Assembly (NCBI GenBank): GCA_015295805.1
Contig: DVEF01000006.1
Coordinates: 1-49,155 of the forward strand
Origin: Geminocystis sp. M7585_C2015_104
GTDB lineage: Bacteria > Cyanobacteriota > Cyanobacteriia > Cyanobacteriales > Cyanobacteriaceae
Length of the DNA: 49,155 nt
Direction of reading: 5' to 3'
Shown one piece after another: positions 17,182 to 26,074 of this stretch (position 1 is its first letter; each line of letters begins with the position of its first letter). The notes below the pieces were generated by a model. That model was not told the origin of the DNA. It did not search any database and saw only the letters and a program-made list of their open reading frames with translations. A program made the position numbers and the translations under genes.

Positions 17182-18522
17182 TTAAAGAATCCCCCTGCCT
17201 ACTAGCAGTTTTCGCACCTCCAACATCGCCGAGTAAGTGGGGATTATATATAGGGTTTCCCCAGGCGGTGTCAGACTTAATGCCTTTTCTACAGCAGTTG
17301 CCAGTTTTTCCTCTACCACCAAATTTAAATTATTCTCCTCTAGTTTCTCTAGGCTGTATTTTAGTCTTAGGGCCATATCATAAACCCTATCCCCACTCAC
17401 CACTATATTCCCACCCCTGGCTACTAGTTTTTCCGTATCCACATCCCAAATCCAAGATACATCTGTGCCATCAGGAGTTCGATCATTTAGTACCATCAAT
17501 ATAGTGCTCAAGGGTTGGTATTCCCTCATCTCGTTAACTGTCCTAATTGTCTCATTCATTCCCACTGGATTTTTTGATAGCAGTATTCTCACCTTTTTGT
17601 TGCCAATTTTTAATTCCTCTGCCCTCCCAAAAGCAGGTTTAAAATTGTTTATGGCTTCCAGTATTTTTTCCCTGGTGATGCCTATCGACTCCGCTACTGT
17701 CGCCGCCGCCAGAGTGTTGTACTTGTTGTAAACCCCCATTAAAATCTGAGGCCATTGCTTACTTTCTATTGCCAGTCTTTCCTTATAAAATCCACAACTC
17801 CCACAATGATAATCCCCTAGATGCGAAAGATAAACACCTTTGTAAATTAGTGAACTACCACACCTTGGACAATAAATAGAATCAACAGCATGAGGAATTT
17901 CATCTAAATATAAATCCGGCTCATTTAAACCGAAATATAACACTTTCTGTGGCAGATTTTGACCAAGATAGCATAAAGTGGGATCGTCTCCATTCAGAAT
18001 CACAATTGTTTCTTCTTTTAGACTACTAATTGCCTGTCGCCAGCGGTAACTGATGGTGTCTACCTCCCCATATCTGTCCAGTTGATCTCTGAACAAGTTT
18101 AAGGCTAAAATATGACTAGGTTGGCATTCTTTTAATACTAGGGGGAGTACATTTTCGTCCACTTCCAGAATACCATAATCCGCCCTGATTGCACCCCATA
18201 AACTGCTATTAGTAACTAAACAGGTGATTAAACCATTCATCAAATTGGCGCCGGTGGCGTTGTGGATTACCCGATACCCCTCATTGGCCAGTATTTGTTT
18301 TAATAGTAGAGAAGTTGTTGTTTTCCCATTTGTGCCTGCTACCAGAATTATTCCTTTTTTAAATTGCCTAGACAAGGTGTTAAAAATGCGGGGATAAAGA
18401 CGAGAGGCAATTTCTCCTGGCAAAACACTTGCGGCACCTAATCTAAAAATTTTTACCAACCCCGTTACAATCTTCGCAACGGCCACCGCTGCCCCTAAAC
18501 GTATTTTCTCTACTATATCCAT
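17182..18522 (-). CDS. murT: MurT-like lipid II isoglutaminyl synthase subunit
   Basis: A 446-residue Mur-ligase-like protein. The P-loop VAGTNGKTTTSLLLK is near residues 62-76. A four-cysteine zinc ribbon, 'YCPRCGSSL' and 'YHCGSCG', is inserted in the central domain, and the C-terminal part matches the MurT-type C-terminal domain. This combination distinguishes MurT from MurE/MurF. MurT normally works with the glutaminase GatD, which amidates the stem-peptide D-glutamate, but no GatD-like gene is in the window. The upstream neighbour is a degenerate GGDEF protein. Confidence 0.85.
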   Translation of the reverse strand: MDIVEKIRLGAAVAVAKIVTGLVKIFRLGAASVLPGEIASRLYPRIFNTLSRQFKKGIILVAGTNGKTTTSLLLKQILANEGYRVIHNATGANLMNGLITCLVTNSSLWGAIRADYGILEVDENVLPLVLKECQPSHILALNLFRDQLDRYGEVDTISYRWRQAISSLKEETIVILNGDDPTLCYLGQNLPQKVLYFGLNEPDLYLDEIPHAVDSIYCPRCGSSLIYKGVYLSHLGDYHCGSCGFYKERLAIESKQWPQILMGVYNKYNTLAAATVAESIGITREKILEAINNFKPAFGRAEELKIGNKKVRILLSKNPVGMNETIRTVNEMREYQPLSTILMVLNDRTPDGTDVSWIWDVDTEKLVARGGNIVVSGDRVYDMALRLKYSLEKLEENNLNLVVEEKLATAVEKALSLTPPGETLYIIPTYSAMLEVRKLLVGRGIL

Positions 18523-18585
18523 ATATTCTTTTATTCAGTAATCTTCTTTAGTTAGAAAGTAATTTTACCAAATATAACTCATTTT

Positions 18586-19575
18586 CTATTCTGATATTGT
18601 TAGGTTTTCTTCCAAATCTTTTAAAATCTTGCTATAAGACTCTCCATGACGGGGTATAACACTAGCCACTGAACACAACAAAACACAATCTGTATAATCT
18701 TCTCTAGACTTCAGTAAACTTCTTATCTTTCTAACCATGTTATTCTTTACACATGTGGCGCCCTTTTCGTCGGTATTTGGCAACATCACCATGAATTTAT
18801 TTTCCTTGCAATATGCCCCTAAGTCAGCCGGGCGTTTAGTCTCCTCTAAAATTATGTTCCCTAGGAGGGCTAGTGTAACATCTTCAAGGGTTTTTTCGCA
18901 ATTTATAACAATTAAAATAAGGGAAAGTGGTTGTCTTTCCCTGGCTAATCTCCTCCATTCATAGTCTATACAATCCATAAAGGAGTTATAATTGGCCAGA
19001 CCTGTCACTTCATCCAACAGGGAATAAGACTGACAACTCTCTTCTACCATTTTTAGTCTTTCATAAACAAAACTCCTCTCTACTGCCAGAATGATGTATT
19101 GTATAATCTCTCCTATTTTCTCAATTTCCTTTTGTTGCCATTTTCTTTGACAATCATAATCATAAATATACAAAAAACCCCATAGTTTATTTTCTAATTT
19201 TTTTTCCCCATCCTCCTCCCCATTCAAGGCAACAACCTCCGGGGTTTGTAGCCAAATTGGGAACACTAACTCGGCACGATTTATGGGATGGGTGTCCTCT
19301 TCATCGTATATATCTTCATGAGTTAAGTAGTTTTTTTTGTCTCTCTCTATTTTTCTGCTAAGTAGAGAAGTTATAGCTTCATAAGCCCCACCATATAACT
19401 CGATATCTTCCCTAGTCTCCCCGCTAATTTCAATTATTTCTCCTTGAGTTTCTTCCCCCTGTATTCTCTCCACAAAAACCTGATCTACCCTCAACTCCTC
19501 TTTTATTTTTGCCAAAAGAATTGGGAGAGTCAAATGATAGTCTAGGGAAATAAATAGAGACTCAATTCCGCCCAT
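18586..19575 (-). CDS. Degenerate GGDEF-domain protein with N-terminal GAF-like region
   Basis: A 329-residue protein. Residues ~10-170 look like a GAF-type sensor ('LWGFLYIYDYDCQRKW', then 'IGEIIQYIILAVERS'). A helix leads to a diguanylate-cyclase fold starting 'DEVTGLANYNSF' (188-199), which matches the usual DxLTGLxNR entry. The active-site GG(D/E)EF is replaced by KENKF (257-261), while the following 'MVMLPNTDEKGA' is conserved, so the alignment is secure. It cannot be a normal diguanylate cyclase. It may bind a nucleotide or act as a protein-interaction domain. No RxxD inhibitory site is seen. It is transcribed divergently from the XisF-like gene, 74 bp away. Confidence 0.85.
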   Translation of the reverse strand: MGGIESLFISLDYHLTLPILLAKIKEELRVDQVFVERIQGEETQGEIIEISGETREDIELYGGAYEAITSLLSRKIERDKKNYLTHEDIYDEEDTHPINRAELVFPIWLQTPEVVALNGEEDGEKKLENKLWGFLYIYDYDCQRKWQQKEIEKIGEIIQYIILAVERSFVYERLKMVEESCQSYSLLDEVTGLANYNSFMDCIDYEWRRLARERQPLSLILIVINCEKTLEDVTLALLGNIILEETKRPADLGAYCKENKFMVMLPNTDEKGATCVKNNMVRKIRSLLKSREDYTDCVLLCSVASVIPRHGESYSKILKDLEENLTISE

Positions 19576-19632
19576 ATATTGTAATAATAATGTAAAAAAA
19601 TGTTACAGATTAATTATACATTAATAGAGCCG

Positions 19633-19645
19633 ACACCACTGGTGT
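19633..19645. repeat. Perfect 13-bp palindrome before XisF-like start
   Basis: ACACCACTGGTGT, two 6-bp arms around one base, ends 4 nt before the ATG of the recombinase-like gene. There is no Shine-Dalgarno sequence at this position. It could be an autoregulatory or recombinase-type binding site, or a hairpin covering the initiation region. Confidence 0.6.
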
Positions 19646-19649
19646 TAGA

Positions 19650-21059
19650 ATGATAACATCAATTGAGAGGCCTTTGCACAGGGAAGCAGCAGTGACGGCC
19701 ATGGCCTATTTTTATAAAAACCCCCTAATCAATCAGGAGACAAAATTGGGATGCAATATAGGGCGAATAGAAAAAATATATCAGGATATAGGCGACAGAA
19801 GACAGCTGAGAAAACTAATTGAAGATTGCCAGAATGAAAAACCAGACTGTTTAATGGTATCCAGTTTGGCATCTCTGGGTGATAACCTGGAAGAAGTAGA
19901 AGGAATAATCACACATTTGGAGTCATTGGGTGTGGAAATTATCGCCGCAAACGAAGGGTATAAAACTAGTGATTTTAAGGTGGTAGATACACCCACAAAA
20001 AGGAACAAACTCAGAGAAATTTGGAAACAAATAGAAAAGGAGTTGCAAAGAAGAAAATTAATTCTATCCCACGCAATAAGGAAAATGGAGACTCTGCCAC
20101 CACCGGGGAGGGCTCCCTTCGGCTATATAAGGGGCAATAAGGGCTATATGATTGACCCCGTAAATGCCCCGATAATCAGGGAGTTTTTTAGGGTTTTTTT
20201 ACTCTCAGGCAGTCTCAGAAGAAGTGTAAAATATCTGGAAGAAAAATACCAAAAAAAAATCTCACCATCTACTGCCAAAAACTGGCTGAAAAACCCGGTA
20301 TATAGGGGAGATTTGCTGTATAACAAAAACACCATCGTCTCTGATACCCACCCTCCAATCATAACTAGACAAGAAAGTGCTCAAATTGAGCGCCTTTTGA
20401 GAAACAACAAAAAATTTGCCCCGAAAAGTGTCTCCTCAAAACACTGTCTCGCCGGCTTACTAAAATGTAAAAGCTGCCAATGCCCCCTCAGGGTTAATCC
20501 TGTAAGTAACAAAACAAAGGGGTATTCTTATTTGTATTTAACTCCCACAAATTGCCCTAAGAATAAACCCTGTAAGTCCCTGTCATACAATTCGGTGTTG
20601 ACGAGGCTCATTGAAACGATATGTAATTTATTTGAGGCAATTAAAGAAACGGAGACAGAGAGGGATAAAATAGAGGAAACAAGAAACATTGAGAGGGAGG
20701 AAATCAAAAAGATAAAAGAAAAATTGGAGGTGATAAGAAGACTAGAAGATGAGGGAGTGTTAGAAGAGGAAGAAGCCAAAAAGATAACTTACCGTCTGAG
20801 GGAAAAGATGAGTAAAATGCAACAAAAAATAAACCAAATGCCGCCAAACACCCTAGGGGTGATAGCCAAAAATCTGTCTAACCCCCAGTTATGGCATGAC
20901 TTGTCAAATTCAGAAAGAAGATTCTATCTAAGGGAGTTTATAGACACCATAGAGGTAAATATGGGGGAGAATCATGATGATAAACTCGAACTGAATCTCG
21001 TTTTTGCTAACCCACAAATAGGCAATTCATGGCAGAATAAATTAAACAAACAAGAGTAA
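19650..21059 (+). CDS. XisF-like large serine recombinase homologue without catalytic motifs
   Basis: A 469-residue protein with the complete architecture of large serine recombinases: a resolvase-like N-terminal domain (1-125), a Recombinase domain ('RAPFGYIRGNKGYMIDP' to 'NPVYRGDLLY', 150-225), a zinc ribbon (Cys273, Cys276, Cys302, Cys308), a long coiled coil (330-395) and a C-terminal tail. It resembles XisF, which excises the fdxN element in heterocyst formers. Its catalytic motifs do not fit: the Y-x-R-x-S strand is 'FYKNPLINQE' (21-30), with Pro where the nucleophilic Ser should be, and DRxxR is replaced by 'SSLASLGD' (71-78). The frame is intact, so this is not simple decay. It probably binds DNA without cutting. 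Confidence 0.85.
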   Translation: MITSIERPLHREAAVTAMAYFYKNPLINQETKLGCNIGRIEKIYQDIGDRRQLRKLIEDCQNEKPDCLMVSSLASLGDNLEEVEGIITHLESLGVEIIAANEGYKTSDFKVVDTPTKRNKLREIWKQIEKELQRRKLILSHAIRKMETLPPPGRAPFGYIRGNKGYMIDPVNAPIIREFFRVFLLSGSLRRSVKYLEEKYQKKISPSTAKNWLKNPVYRGDLLYNKNTIVSDTHPPIITRQESAQIERLLRNNKKFAPKSVSSKHCLAGLLKCKSCQCPLRVNPVSNKTKGYSYLYLTPTNCPKNKPCKSLSYNSVLTRLIETICNLFEAIKETETERDKIEETRNIEREEIKKIKEKLEVIRRLEDEGVLEEEEAKKITYRLREKMSKMQQKINQMPPNTLGVIAKNLSNPQLWHDLSNSERRFYLREFIDTIEVNMGENHDDKLELNLVFANPQIGNSWQNKLNKQE

Positions 21060-21113
21060 AGCCTAACATAAACACTAAACAGAAACAGGGTAGACAGAAA
21101 TAAGGAGGGGAAA

Positions 21114-21551
21114 ATGCGTATTTTACATACAATGATAAGGGTGGGGGATTTGGAAAAGTCCCTAGACTTTTATTGCAATGTTTTGGGGATGAAACTGTTG
21201 AGGAAAAAAGACTACCCCGGCGGCAGATTTACCCTCGCCTTTGTGGGTTATGGAGATGAGGCTAACAATAGTGTAATCGAATTAACCCACAACTGGGACA
21301 CCGACAGCTATAATCTGGGTGACGGATTTGGACATATAGCAATAGGAGTAGATGACATTTACGCCACTTGTGAACAAATTAGGGCTAAGGGTGGTAAAAT
21401 AACCAGAGAACCGGGTCCAATGAAGCATGGTAGCACAGTAATAGCCTTCGTAGAAGACCCAGACGGTTATAAAATAGAGTTAATCCAACTATCTAGCCGA
21501 GAGAATAGTCCACAACAAGAAGAAAAACAAACATCAGTGGCAAGTGTCTAG
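21114..21551 (+). CDS. gloA: Lactoylglutathione lyase (glyoxalase I)
   Basis: Converts the methylglyoxal-glutathione hemithioacetal to S-lactoylglutathione, detoxifying a by-product of sugar metabolism. The 145-residue protein has all four metal ligands of the Ni/Co-type enzyme: His5, Glu56, His74 and Glu122. Two vicinal-oxygen-chelate repeats cover nearly the whole length; the last ~18 residues are a polar tail rich in Q and E. A clear ribosome binding site (AAGGAGGGGA) precedes the ATG. It follows the recombinase-like gene by 54 bp and ends at a terminator hairpin, so the two could share a transcript. Confidence 0.95.
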   Translation: MRILHTMIRVGDLEKSLDFYCNVLGMKLLRKKDYPGGRFTLAFVGYGDEANNSVIELTHNWDTDSYNLGDGFGHIAIGVDDIYATCEQIRAKGGKITREPGPMKHGSTVIAFVEDPDGYKIELIQLSSRENSPQQEEKQTSVASV

Positions 21552-21577
21552 TATCTGGGTTTCAGTAGCCACAGGCA

Positions 21578-21602
21578 GGGGGAGAAAATTAACTCCCCTT
21601 TT
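21578..21602 (+). terminator. Rho-independent terminator after gloA
   Basis: GGGGAG (21579-21584) pairs with CTCCCC (21593-21598) around an 8-nt A/T loop and is followed directly by TTTT. It lies 27 bp after the gloA stop. Confidence 0.6.
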
Positions 21603-21656
21603 GCCACTCACTGTCTTCTGGCAGTTTACCCAACGAGGAACTAGTCTTGTTCTATT

Positions 21657-22883
21657 CTACCTGGTAAACAACTGGAAATAAATGGATGTGACTAACTCCT
21701 TAATGGGGAATAGGACATAGGTTAGGGGATTAATAGTCACAATAATGTCACGACAATCCCTAGTGGCAAGATTGACAATTTGTCTGGCAACCCAGTCTGG
21801 AGACATTACCCCAATGGGGTTAAGATTACTCTTAAAAGGCCCTAAAATGAGTTTTCGGATGACACAGGGGGCATTTATCCTTTTCAAAGTTACAATATCC
21901 CCCATGGTACGTTTACTCATCTCATAAAGAGGACTAAATGCTGGACTTACTTCTGCCTCGGACGTATTAACCCATATTTCTTTTGTAGCCTTGTCCTTAT
22001 TGGTTTTAACGGTGGCTAGGAATAATTCCATTAATCGCCACTGGGAAAAGGTATTAATTTCAAAAGAATTTTGAATGGCTTCTGCAGTTTTTTCCCCATG
22101 CACATTAATACCGTGATTGAGGATAAGAATATCAGTTTTTGCCAGAATTTCGGCCAAATCCGATTCTCTCCCTATCTGCCACTTAATAGTTTTAATGGGG
22201 ATTTGTTTGTCATCAATGTTTATTGACAATTCCTTATCTCGGGAGGTTAAGGCAGTAACTTGTGCCCCTTTTAAGTATAGCTGTTTAGCCAAGGCCCGTC
22301 CCAGGGCTCCATTGGCGCCTGTGATGGCAATCCTCTTGCCCTTTAAAGAAAGAGATGTGCCCATTATCTTATCTACCAATGTAATAGTACCACAAAAGTA
22401 GGCATTTTGGTCGTCAAAATGATGACGCCAATGGTAAGGACGATTTACTAACCAGTCCCCCGGAACTTGGGTAAATTCCCCCGGACGATGGGTCACATCT
22501 GTAATAACATCCGCACCTGGTATTCCCAACCCACGAGCTATGGCACCCCCTGTAAATGTTAGACTGTAAACAGTCCCACTCCAGGCTAACCATTCTAACC
22601 CCTCCCTCAACCACTGTTGTCTTAGCACCGTCAGGGCGTAAATAATGCTAAAACTTAGCATAACCAGGGATTCCGGGAAATCGTTGTACCAGTTGGCCTT
22701 TCGGTAAATCTCCTCACTGTATACTGATAAATCCGGTTTAAATACCCTATGGTGCCATCCGTGTAGTTTACATAGTGGCTGCCACACATGTCCCAATACA
22801 TGGTATATGTCTCTCACCACCTCCACCCATACTATAGACAACAACCCTATTACTCCTCCCCATAGTACGCCGTTTATGCTCAT
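21657..22883 (-). CDS. Fused membrane hydroxylase/sterol-desaturase-like and short-chain dehydrogenase
   Basis: A 408-residue two-part protein. The N-terminal ~175 residues have several hydrophobic helices and histidine clusters (HGWHH near 40-44, 'THRPGEF', HWRHH near 152-156) like the di-iron fatty-acid hydroxylase/sterol desaturase superfamily. From ~180 a Rossmann SDR begins: KRIAITGANGALGRALAKQL with the TGxxGxxG nucleotide motif, 'LILNHGIN', and a YxxxK catalytic pair in 'YEMSKR'. This fusion is annotated in many cyanobacteria; the substrate is not established to my knowledge. The ribosome binding site is AAGGGGAT just before the ATG. Likely an integral membrane enzyme with a cytosolic SDR domain. 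Confidence 0.85.
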   Translation of the reverse strand: MSINGVLWGGVIGLLSIVWVEVVRDIYHVLGHVWQPLCKLHGWHHRVFKPDLSVYSEEIYRKANWYNDFPESLVMLSFSIIYALTVLRQQWLREGLEWLAWSGTVYSLTFTGGAIARGLGIPGADVITDVTHRPGEFTQVPGDWLVNRPYHWRHHFDDQNAYFCGTITLVDKIMGTSLSLKGKRIAITGANGALGRALAKQLYLKGAQVTALTSRDKELSINIDDKQIPIKTIKWQIGRESDLAEILAKTDILILNHGINVHGEKTAEAIQNSFEINTFSQWRLMELFLATVKTNKDKATKEIWVNTSEAEVSPAFSPLYEMSKRTMGDIVTLKRINAPCVIRKLILGPFKSNLNPIGVMSPDWVARQIVNLATRDCRDIIVTINPLTYVLFPIKELVTSIYFQLFTR

Positions 22884-23048
22884 ATCCCCTTAAACTCCTT
22901 TTTTTCCTCTTCTTTCCTACTGCCCTATCATTATATTCCCCTCCCCTCCCTTTTCACCTCTCCCCTTCTTGACGACAGTTATTCTCTTTTAAATTTTGTA
23001 CAGCCAAAGGGGATAGGGATGGCAGTGGGGTGTGGTGGGGGAAAAAGT

Positions 23049-23984
23049 TTACAGGGGGATAATGCCACTGGGATTGAGGGGGAAAAGACTGCTATAGTAG
23101 TCTTTCTTAATGGTGTCTAGACAGTAGGTGTTTCTAATGCCGGGTAAATTGTTTATGTCTTGGAGATACCGGGAAATATGCTGGTAAGACTGTAAAGGCC
23201 TGATGCTACACTTGAAAAGGGGATAGTAAATGGCATCAAAACGAATAAGGGTGGGAAACAGACGTACATCAGCCAAGGTGAAATTATCCCCACACAGGTA
23301 GCGATTAGACTTAAGATGAGAATCAATTTCGTCTAAGGTGGCAAACAAAAGACGACAGGCAGATTCATAAGCCTCCTGGGTTTGGGCAAAACCACACTTA
23401 TAAACGCCGTTGTTGATATACTCATAAATCTTCTCATTCCAACTGTCAATTTCCCCACGCAAAGAAGCCGGGTATAAGTCTAATTGGGGATTTTTCGCCC
23501 ACTGGTTAAACTGGCTATTCAAATAGACAATTATTTCCCCACTCTCATTGTTGACTATTCTCTTGCTTTTAGTATCCCATAAGACAGGAACAGTACAACG
23601 ACCGCGATAACCAGGTGAGGACAATTTATATAATTGGCAAAGGGTGACACAACCCTCAGAGGCGTCTTTCATCACCCAACCGCCACTGGTAACGGAGGGG
23701 ATTACCACTACTACCTCTATGACGTCTTCTAACCCCTTTAATGCTCTGACTATTGTAGTCCGATGGGCCCAGGGGCAACTCATGCCTACGTACAGGCGAT
23801 AACGTCCTTTTTCTGGCGGATAATCTCCCTGTTTGCTAATGGCATTGCGAAACTGACTGGATGGCCGTTGATAATCCCCCCTTTCCCCCACGGGCGCCAA
23901 CCTGGACATCATCAGCCGCCAAAGACTTCTCCATATCCACCTGGCTGCTGCTATCTGCCACGATGCCGGCAACCACTTCCCCAT
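23049..23984 (-). CDS. Xi-class glutathione S-transferase / glutathionyl-hydroquinone reductase
   Basis: The thioredoxin-like domain carries 'YVGMSCPWAHRTTIVRAL', the CPWAH catalytic signature of glutathionyl-hydroquinone reductases (Cys70 counting from the chosen start). A C-terminal GST helical domain follows with 'YLCGDNFTLADVRLFPTL'. Such enzymes remove glutathione from glutathionylated quinones. I chose the ATG at 23984 because AGGGGAAAAGG lies just upstream. The frame stays open to 24152, but the extra 56 residues are Cys/Gly-rich and unlike the family. It is divergent from hisA. Confidence 0.88.
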   Translation of the reverse strand: MGKWLPASWQIAAARWIWRSLWRLMMSRLAPVGERGDYQRPSSQFRNAISKQGDYPPEKGRYRLYVGMSCPWAHRTTIVRALKGLEDVIEVVVVIPSVTSGGWVMKDASEGCVTLCQLYKLSSPGYRGRCTVPVLWDTKSKRIVNNESGEIIVYLNSQFNQWAKNPQLDLYPASLRGEIDSWNEKIYEYINNGVYKCGFAQTQEAYESACRLLFATLDEIDSHLKSNRYLCGDNFTLADVRLFPTLIRFDAIYYPLFKCSIRPLQSYQHISRYLQDINNLPGIRNTYCLDTIKKDYYSSLFPLNPSGIIPL

Positions 23985-24153
23985 ACCTTTTCCCCTCACA
24001 AACCCCTCACAACAAGTACACAAAAAACAAAGGCTCACGGGAGTCTTGCCGTGTTTCGACCCCATGAGCCACTCCTTGATTTCCTCACACCCTAATCGGG
24101 TCCTCTGACCCCAACTGCCTCCGATTATATACCTTTTTTTTCCCCCTGTCAAC

Positions 24154-24162
24154 TGGTATAAT
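24154..24162 (+). promoter_or_regulatory. Extended -10 promoter of hisA
   Basis: TGGTATAAT, a perfect -10 box (24157-24162) with the TGn extension. No good -35 is visible, as expected for extended -10 promoters. It would give a leader of about 27 nt before the ATG at 24196. Confidence 0.5.
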
Positions 24163-24195
24163 AAAATTCCTTTACAATTACTGTGTGTGTCAGGT

Positions 24196-24960
24196 ATGGA
24201 AGTAATACCGGCAATAGACCTTTTGGCAGGACGTTGTGTAAGACTGTATCAGGGAGACTATCAGCAGTCCCAGGTATTCAGTGATAATCCGGTGGAAATG
24301 GCGTTGCAATGGCAATCATTGGGCGCGCCACGCCTCCATTTGGTGGACTTGGATGGGGCTAGGGAGGGTAATACAGTTAACCTGGAAATAATTGCCAAAA
24401 TTGTCAGGAGTCTCAATATTCCCGTACAGGTGGGGGGGGGAATACGCAATAGGGAGGCAGTAGAAAGACTGTTGGATTTGGGGGTGGCAAGGGTAATTCT
24501 GGGCACAATGGCAGTAGAAAACCCGGAATTGATGCAACAGTTGTGTGAGGCTTATCCTGGCAAAATAGCAGTGGGAATCGATGCCCGTAATGGCAAGGTG
24601 GCTACCAGGGGTTGGTTACAAACTTCCTCCGTGGATGCAGTCCAGTTGGCCAAACAAATCCCCCCCACCGCCTCCGCCATCATCTACACTGATATTACCA
24701 AGGACGGCACCCTGGAAGGGCCAAACCTTCCCGCCTTGAGGGAAATAGCAGAGGCCGTTAATATTCCCATTATCGCCTCTGGGGGTATTAGTGGTCTCAC
24801 TGATATATTAAGTATTGCTAGCCTTGAGCCTCTAGGGGTAACCGGGGTAATCGTGGGGAAGGCTTTATACACTGGCAAGTTATCTTTGCCGGAGGCAGTC
24901 AAGGCAGTGGGAGATGGACCTATCCAAGACATCCCCCCCAACCCTTCTGCTTTTGTCTGA
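24196..24960 (+). CDS. hisA: ProFAR isomerase (histidine biosynthesis)
   Basis: Catalyses the Amadori rearrangement of ProFAR to PRFAR in histidine synthesis. A 254-residue (beta/alpha)8 barrel. The catalytic acid/base pair is Asp8 ([10 protein letters not shown]) and Asp129 (VGIDARNGK); 'VQVGGGIR' and 'IIASGGISG' bind the two phosphates. The ATG at 24196 is preferred because the family starts at '[10 protein letters not shown]'; an in-frame GTG at 24187 would add three residues. It converges on ilvE, with 9 bp between the stops. No other his gene is nearby, as is usual in cyanobacteria. Confidence 0.96.
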   Translation: MEVIPAIDLLAGRCVRLYQGDYQQSQVFSDNPVEMALQWQSLGAPRLHLVDLDGAREGNTVNLEIIAKIVRSLNIPVQVGGGIRNREAVERLLDLGVARVILGTMAVENPELMQQLCEAYPGKIAVGIDARNGKVATRGWLQTSSVDAVQLAKQIPPTASAIIYTDITKDGTLEGPNLPALREIAEAVNIPIIASGGISGLTDILSIASLEPLGVTGVIVGKALYTGKLSLPEAVKAVGDGPIQDIPPNPSAFV

Positions 24961-24969
24961 TTGTCCCTA

Positions 24970-25881
24970 TTAAATGGGGATAACGGTAATCCAGTGTCTA
25001 TATTTAGGCTCTTTATTTTCGGTGATTGCTGTCAATTTTTCTTTAAGTGTCATGGTAATTTTCCTCTCCGGCGGCAGCAGATAGTTTTCCACCCTCTTCA
25101 CCGGGGTTATTTTCGCTGCTGTCCCACACAAGAATACCTCGTCTGCTATAAACAATTCTGTCTTGTCTACGGGCCTTTGTTCTACTTCAATCCCCAAATC
25201 CTTGGCAATAGTAATAATACTATCTCTAGTAATCCCCTCTAGAATATCTTGATCCACACTGGGGGTAATTAGCTTACCATTTCTTACTAGGAAAATATTC
25301 ATTCCCGTGGCTTCACACACTTTCCCCTGGGAGTTGAGAAGAATTGCCTCGTCAAAACCACTCTCCACTGCCTCCGTTTTAGCTAAAGCCGAGGTTATAT
25401 AGGCGCCACTTATTTTCCCCCTCAAAGGCAAACTCCTATCCTCTTGACGATGCCACGAACTTATACGGCAACTAATCCCTTCTGGAGATAGATAATCCCC
25501 CATTTCTAAACCATACACGAAAAAGTCCTTCTCTATGTTGTGAAGTCTGGGGGCTATCCCTAAATCCGAGGTGTAGACAAATGGCCTAATGTAAAAAGGC
25601 TTACTGGGCCTGTTTTTTACCACAAACTCCTTAATCACCGACTCTATGAAAGCCGCTGGTAAGTCATAGTGCAAATACTTCGCACTGTCACTTAGACGAC
25701 GACAATGGCGGTCTAAACGGAATAACAACACCTGTTGGGGGTTTTCCGGATCTATTGTACCTCTTAGCCCGCCAAAGGCCCCTGTCCCATAGTGTAAACC
25801 ATGAGTAGCTATAGAAATCTTTGCTTCAGCAAAGGGGATAAACTCTCCCCGGAAATAGGCAATTGGCAAAAAGTCTGGCAT
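24970..25881 (-). CDS. ilvE: Branched-chain amino acid aminotransferase
   Basis: A 303-residue fold-type IV PLP enzyme, transferring the last amino group to valine, leucine and isoleucine. The PLP lysine is Lys156 in 'RGKISGAY'. Other signatures are 'HGLHYGTGAFGGLRG' near the start, the cofactor Glu in 'CEATGMNIFLVRNGK', and 'GITRDSIITIAKDLG'. Class IV also includes D-amino-acid and aminodeoxychorismate enzymes; the overall sequence and length favour IlvE. The start ATG is the first in frame. Confidence 0.92.
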   Translation of the reverse strand: MPDFLPIAYFRGEFIPFAEAKISIATHGLHYGTGAFGGLRGTIDPENPQQVLLFRLDRHCRRLSDSAKYLHYDLPAAFIESVIKEFVVKNRPSKPFYIRPFVYTSDLGIAPRLHNIEKDFFVYGLEMGDYLSPEGISCRISSWHRQEDRSLPLRGKISGAYITSALAKTEAVESGFDEAILLNSQGKVCEATGMNIFLVRNGKLITPSVDQDILEGITRDSIITIAKDLGIEVEQRPVDKTELFIADEVFLCGTAAKITPVKRVENYLLPPERKITMTLKEKLTAITENKEPKYRHWITVIPI

Positions 25882-26074
25882 GACTGCAAAAAATTGTCTC
25901 GCTTCTGTTCAAGTCACAAACACAGATCTTCCAATATTATCATCAAGCTAAACCCTATTGTGACAAATTGTGACCAACCTTTACATATATCATGGCAATT
26001 TCCCCCTCTTAGGCCACCAGGGCTTGAGGCTTTTCTAATAGACTATAATTAGTGACCAACCCTTGACATAGGCC

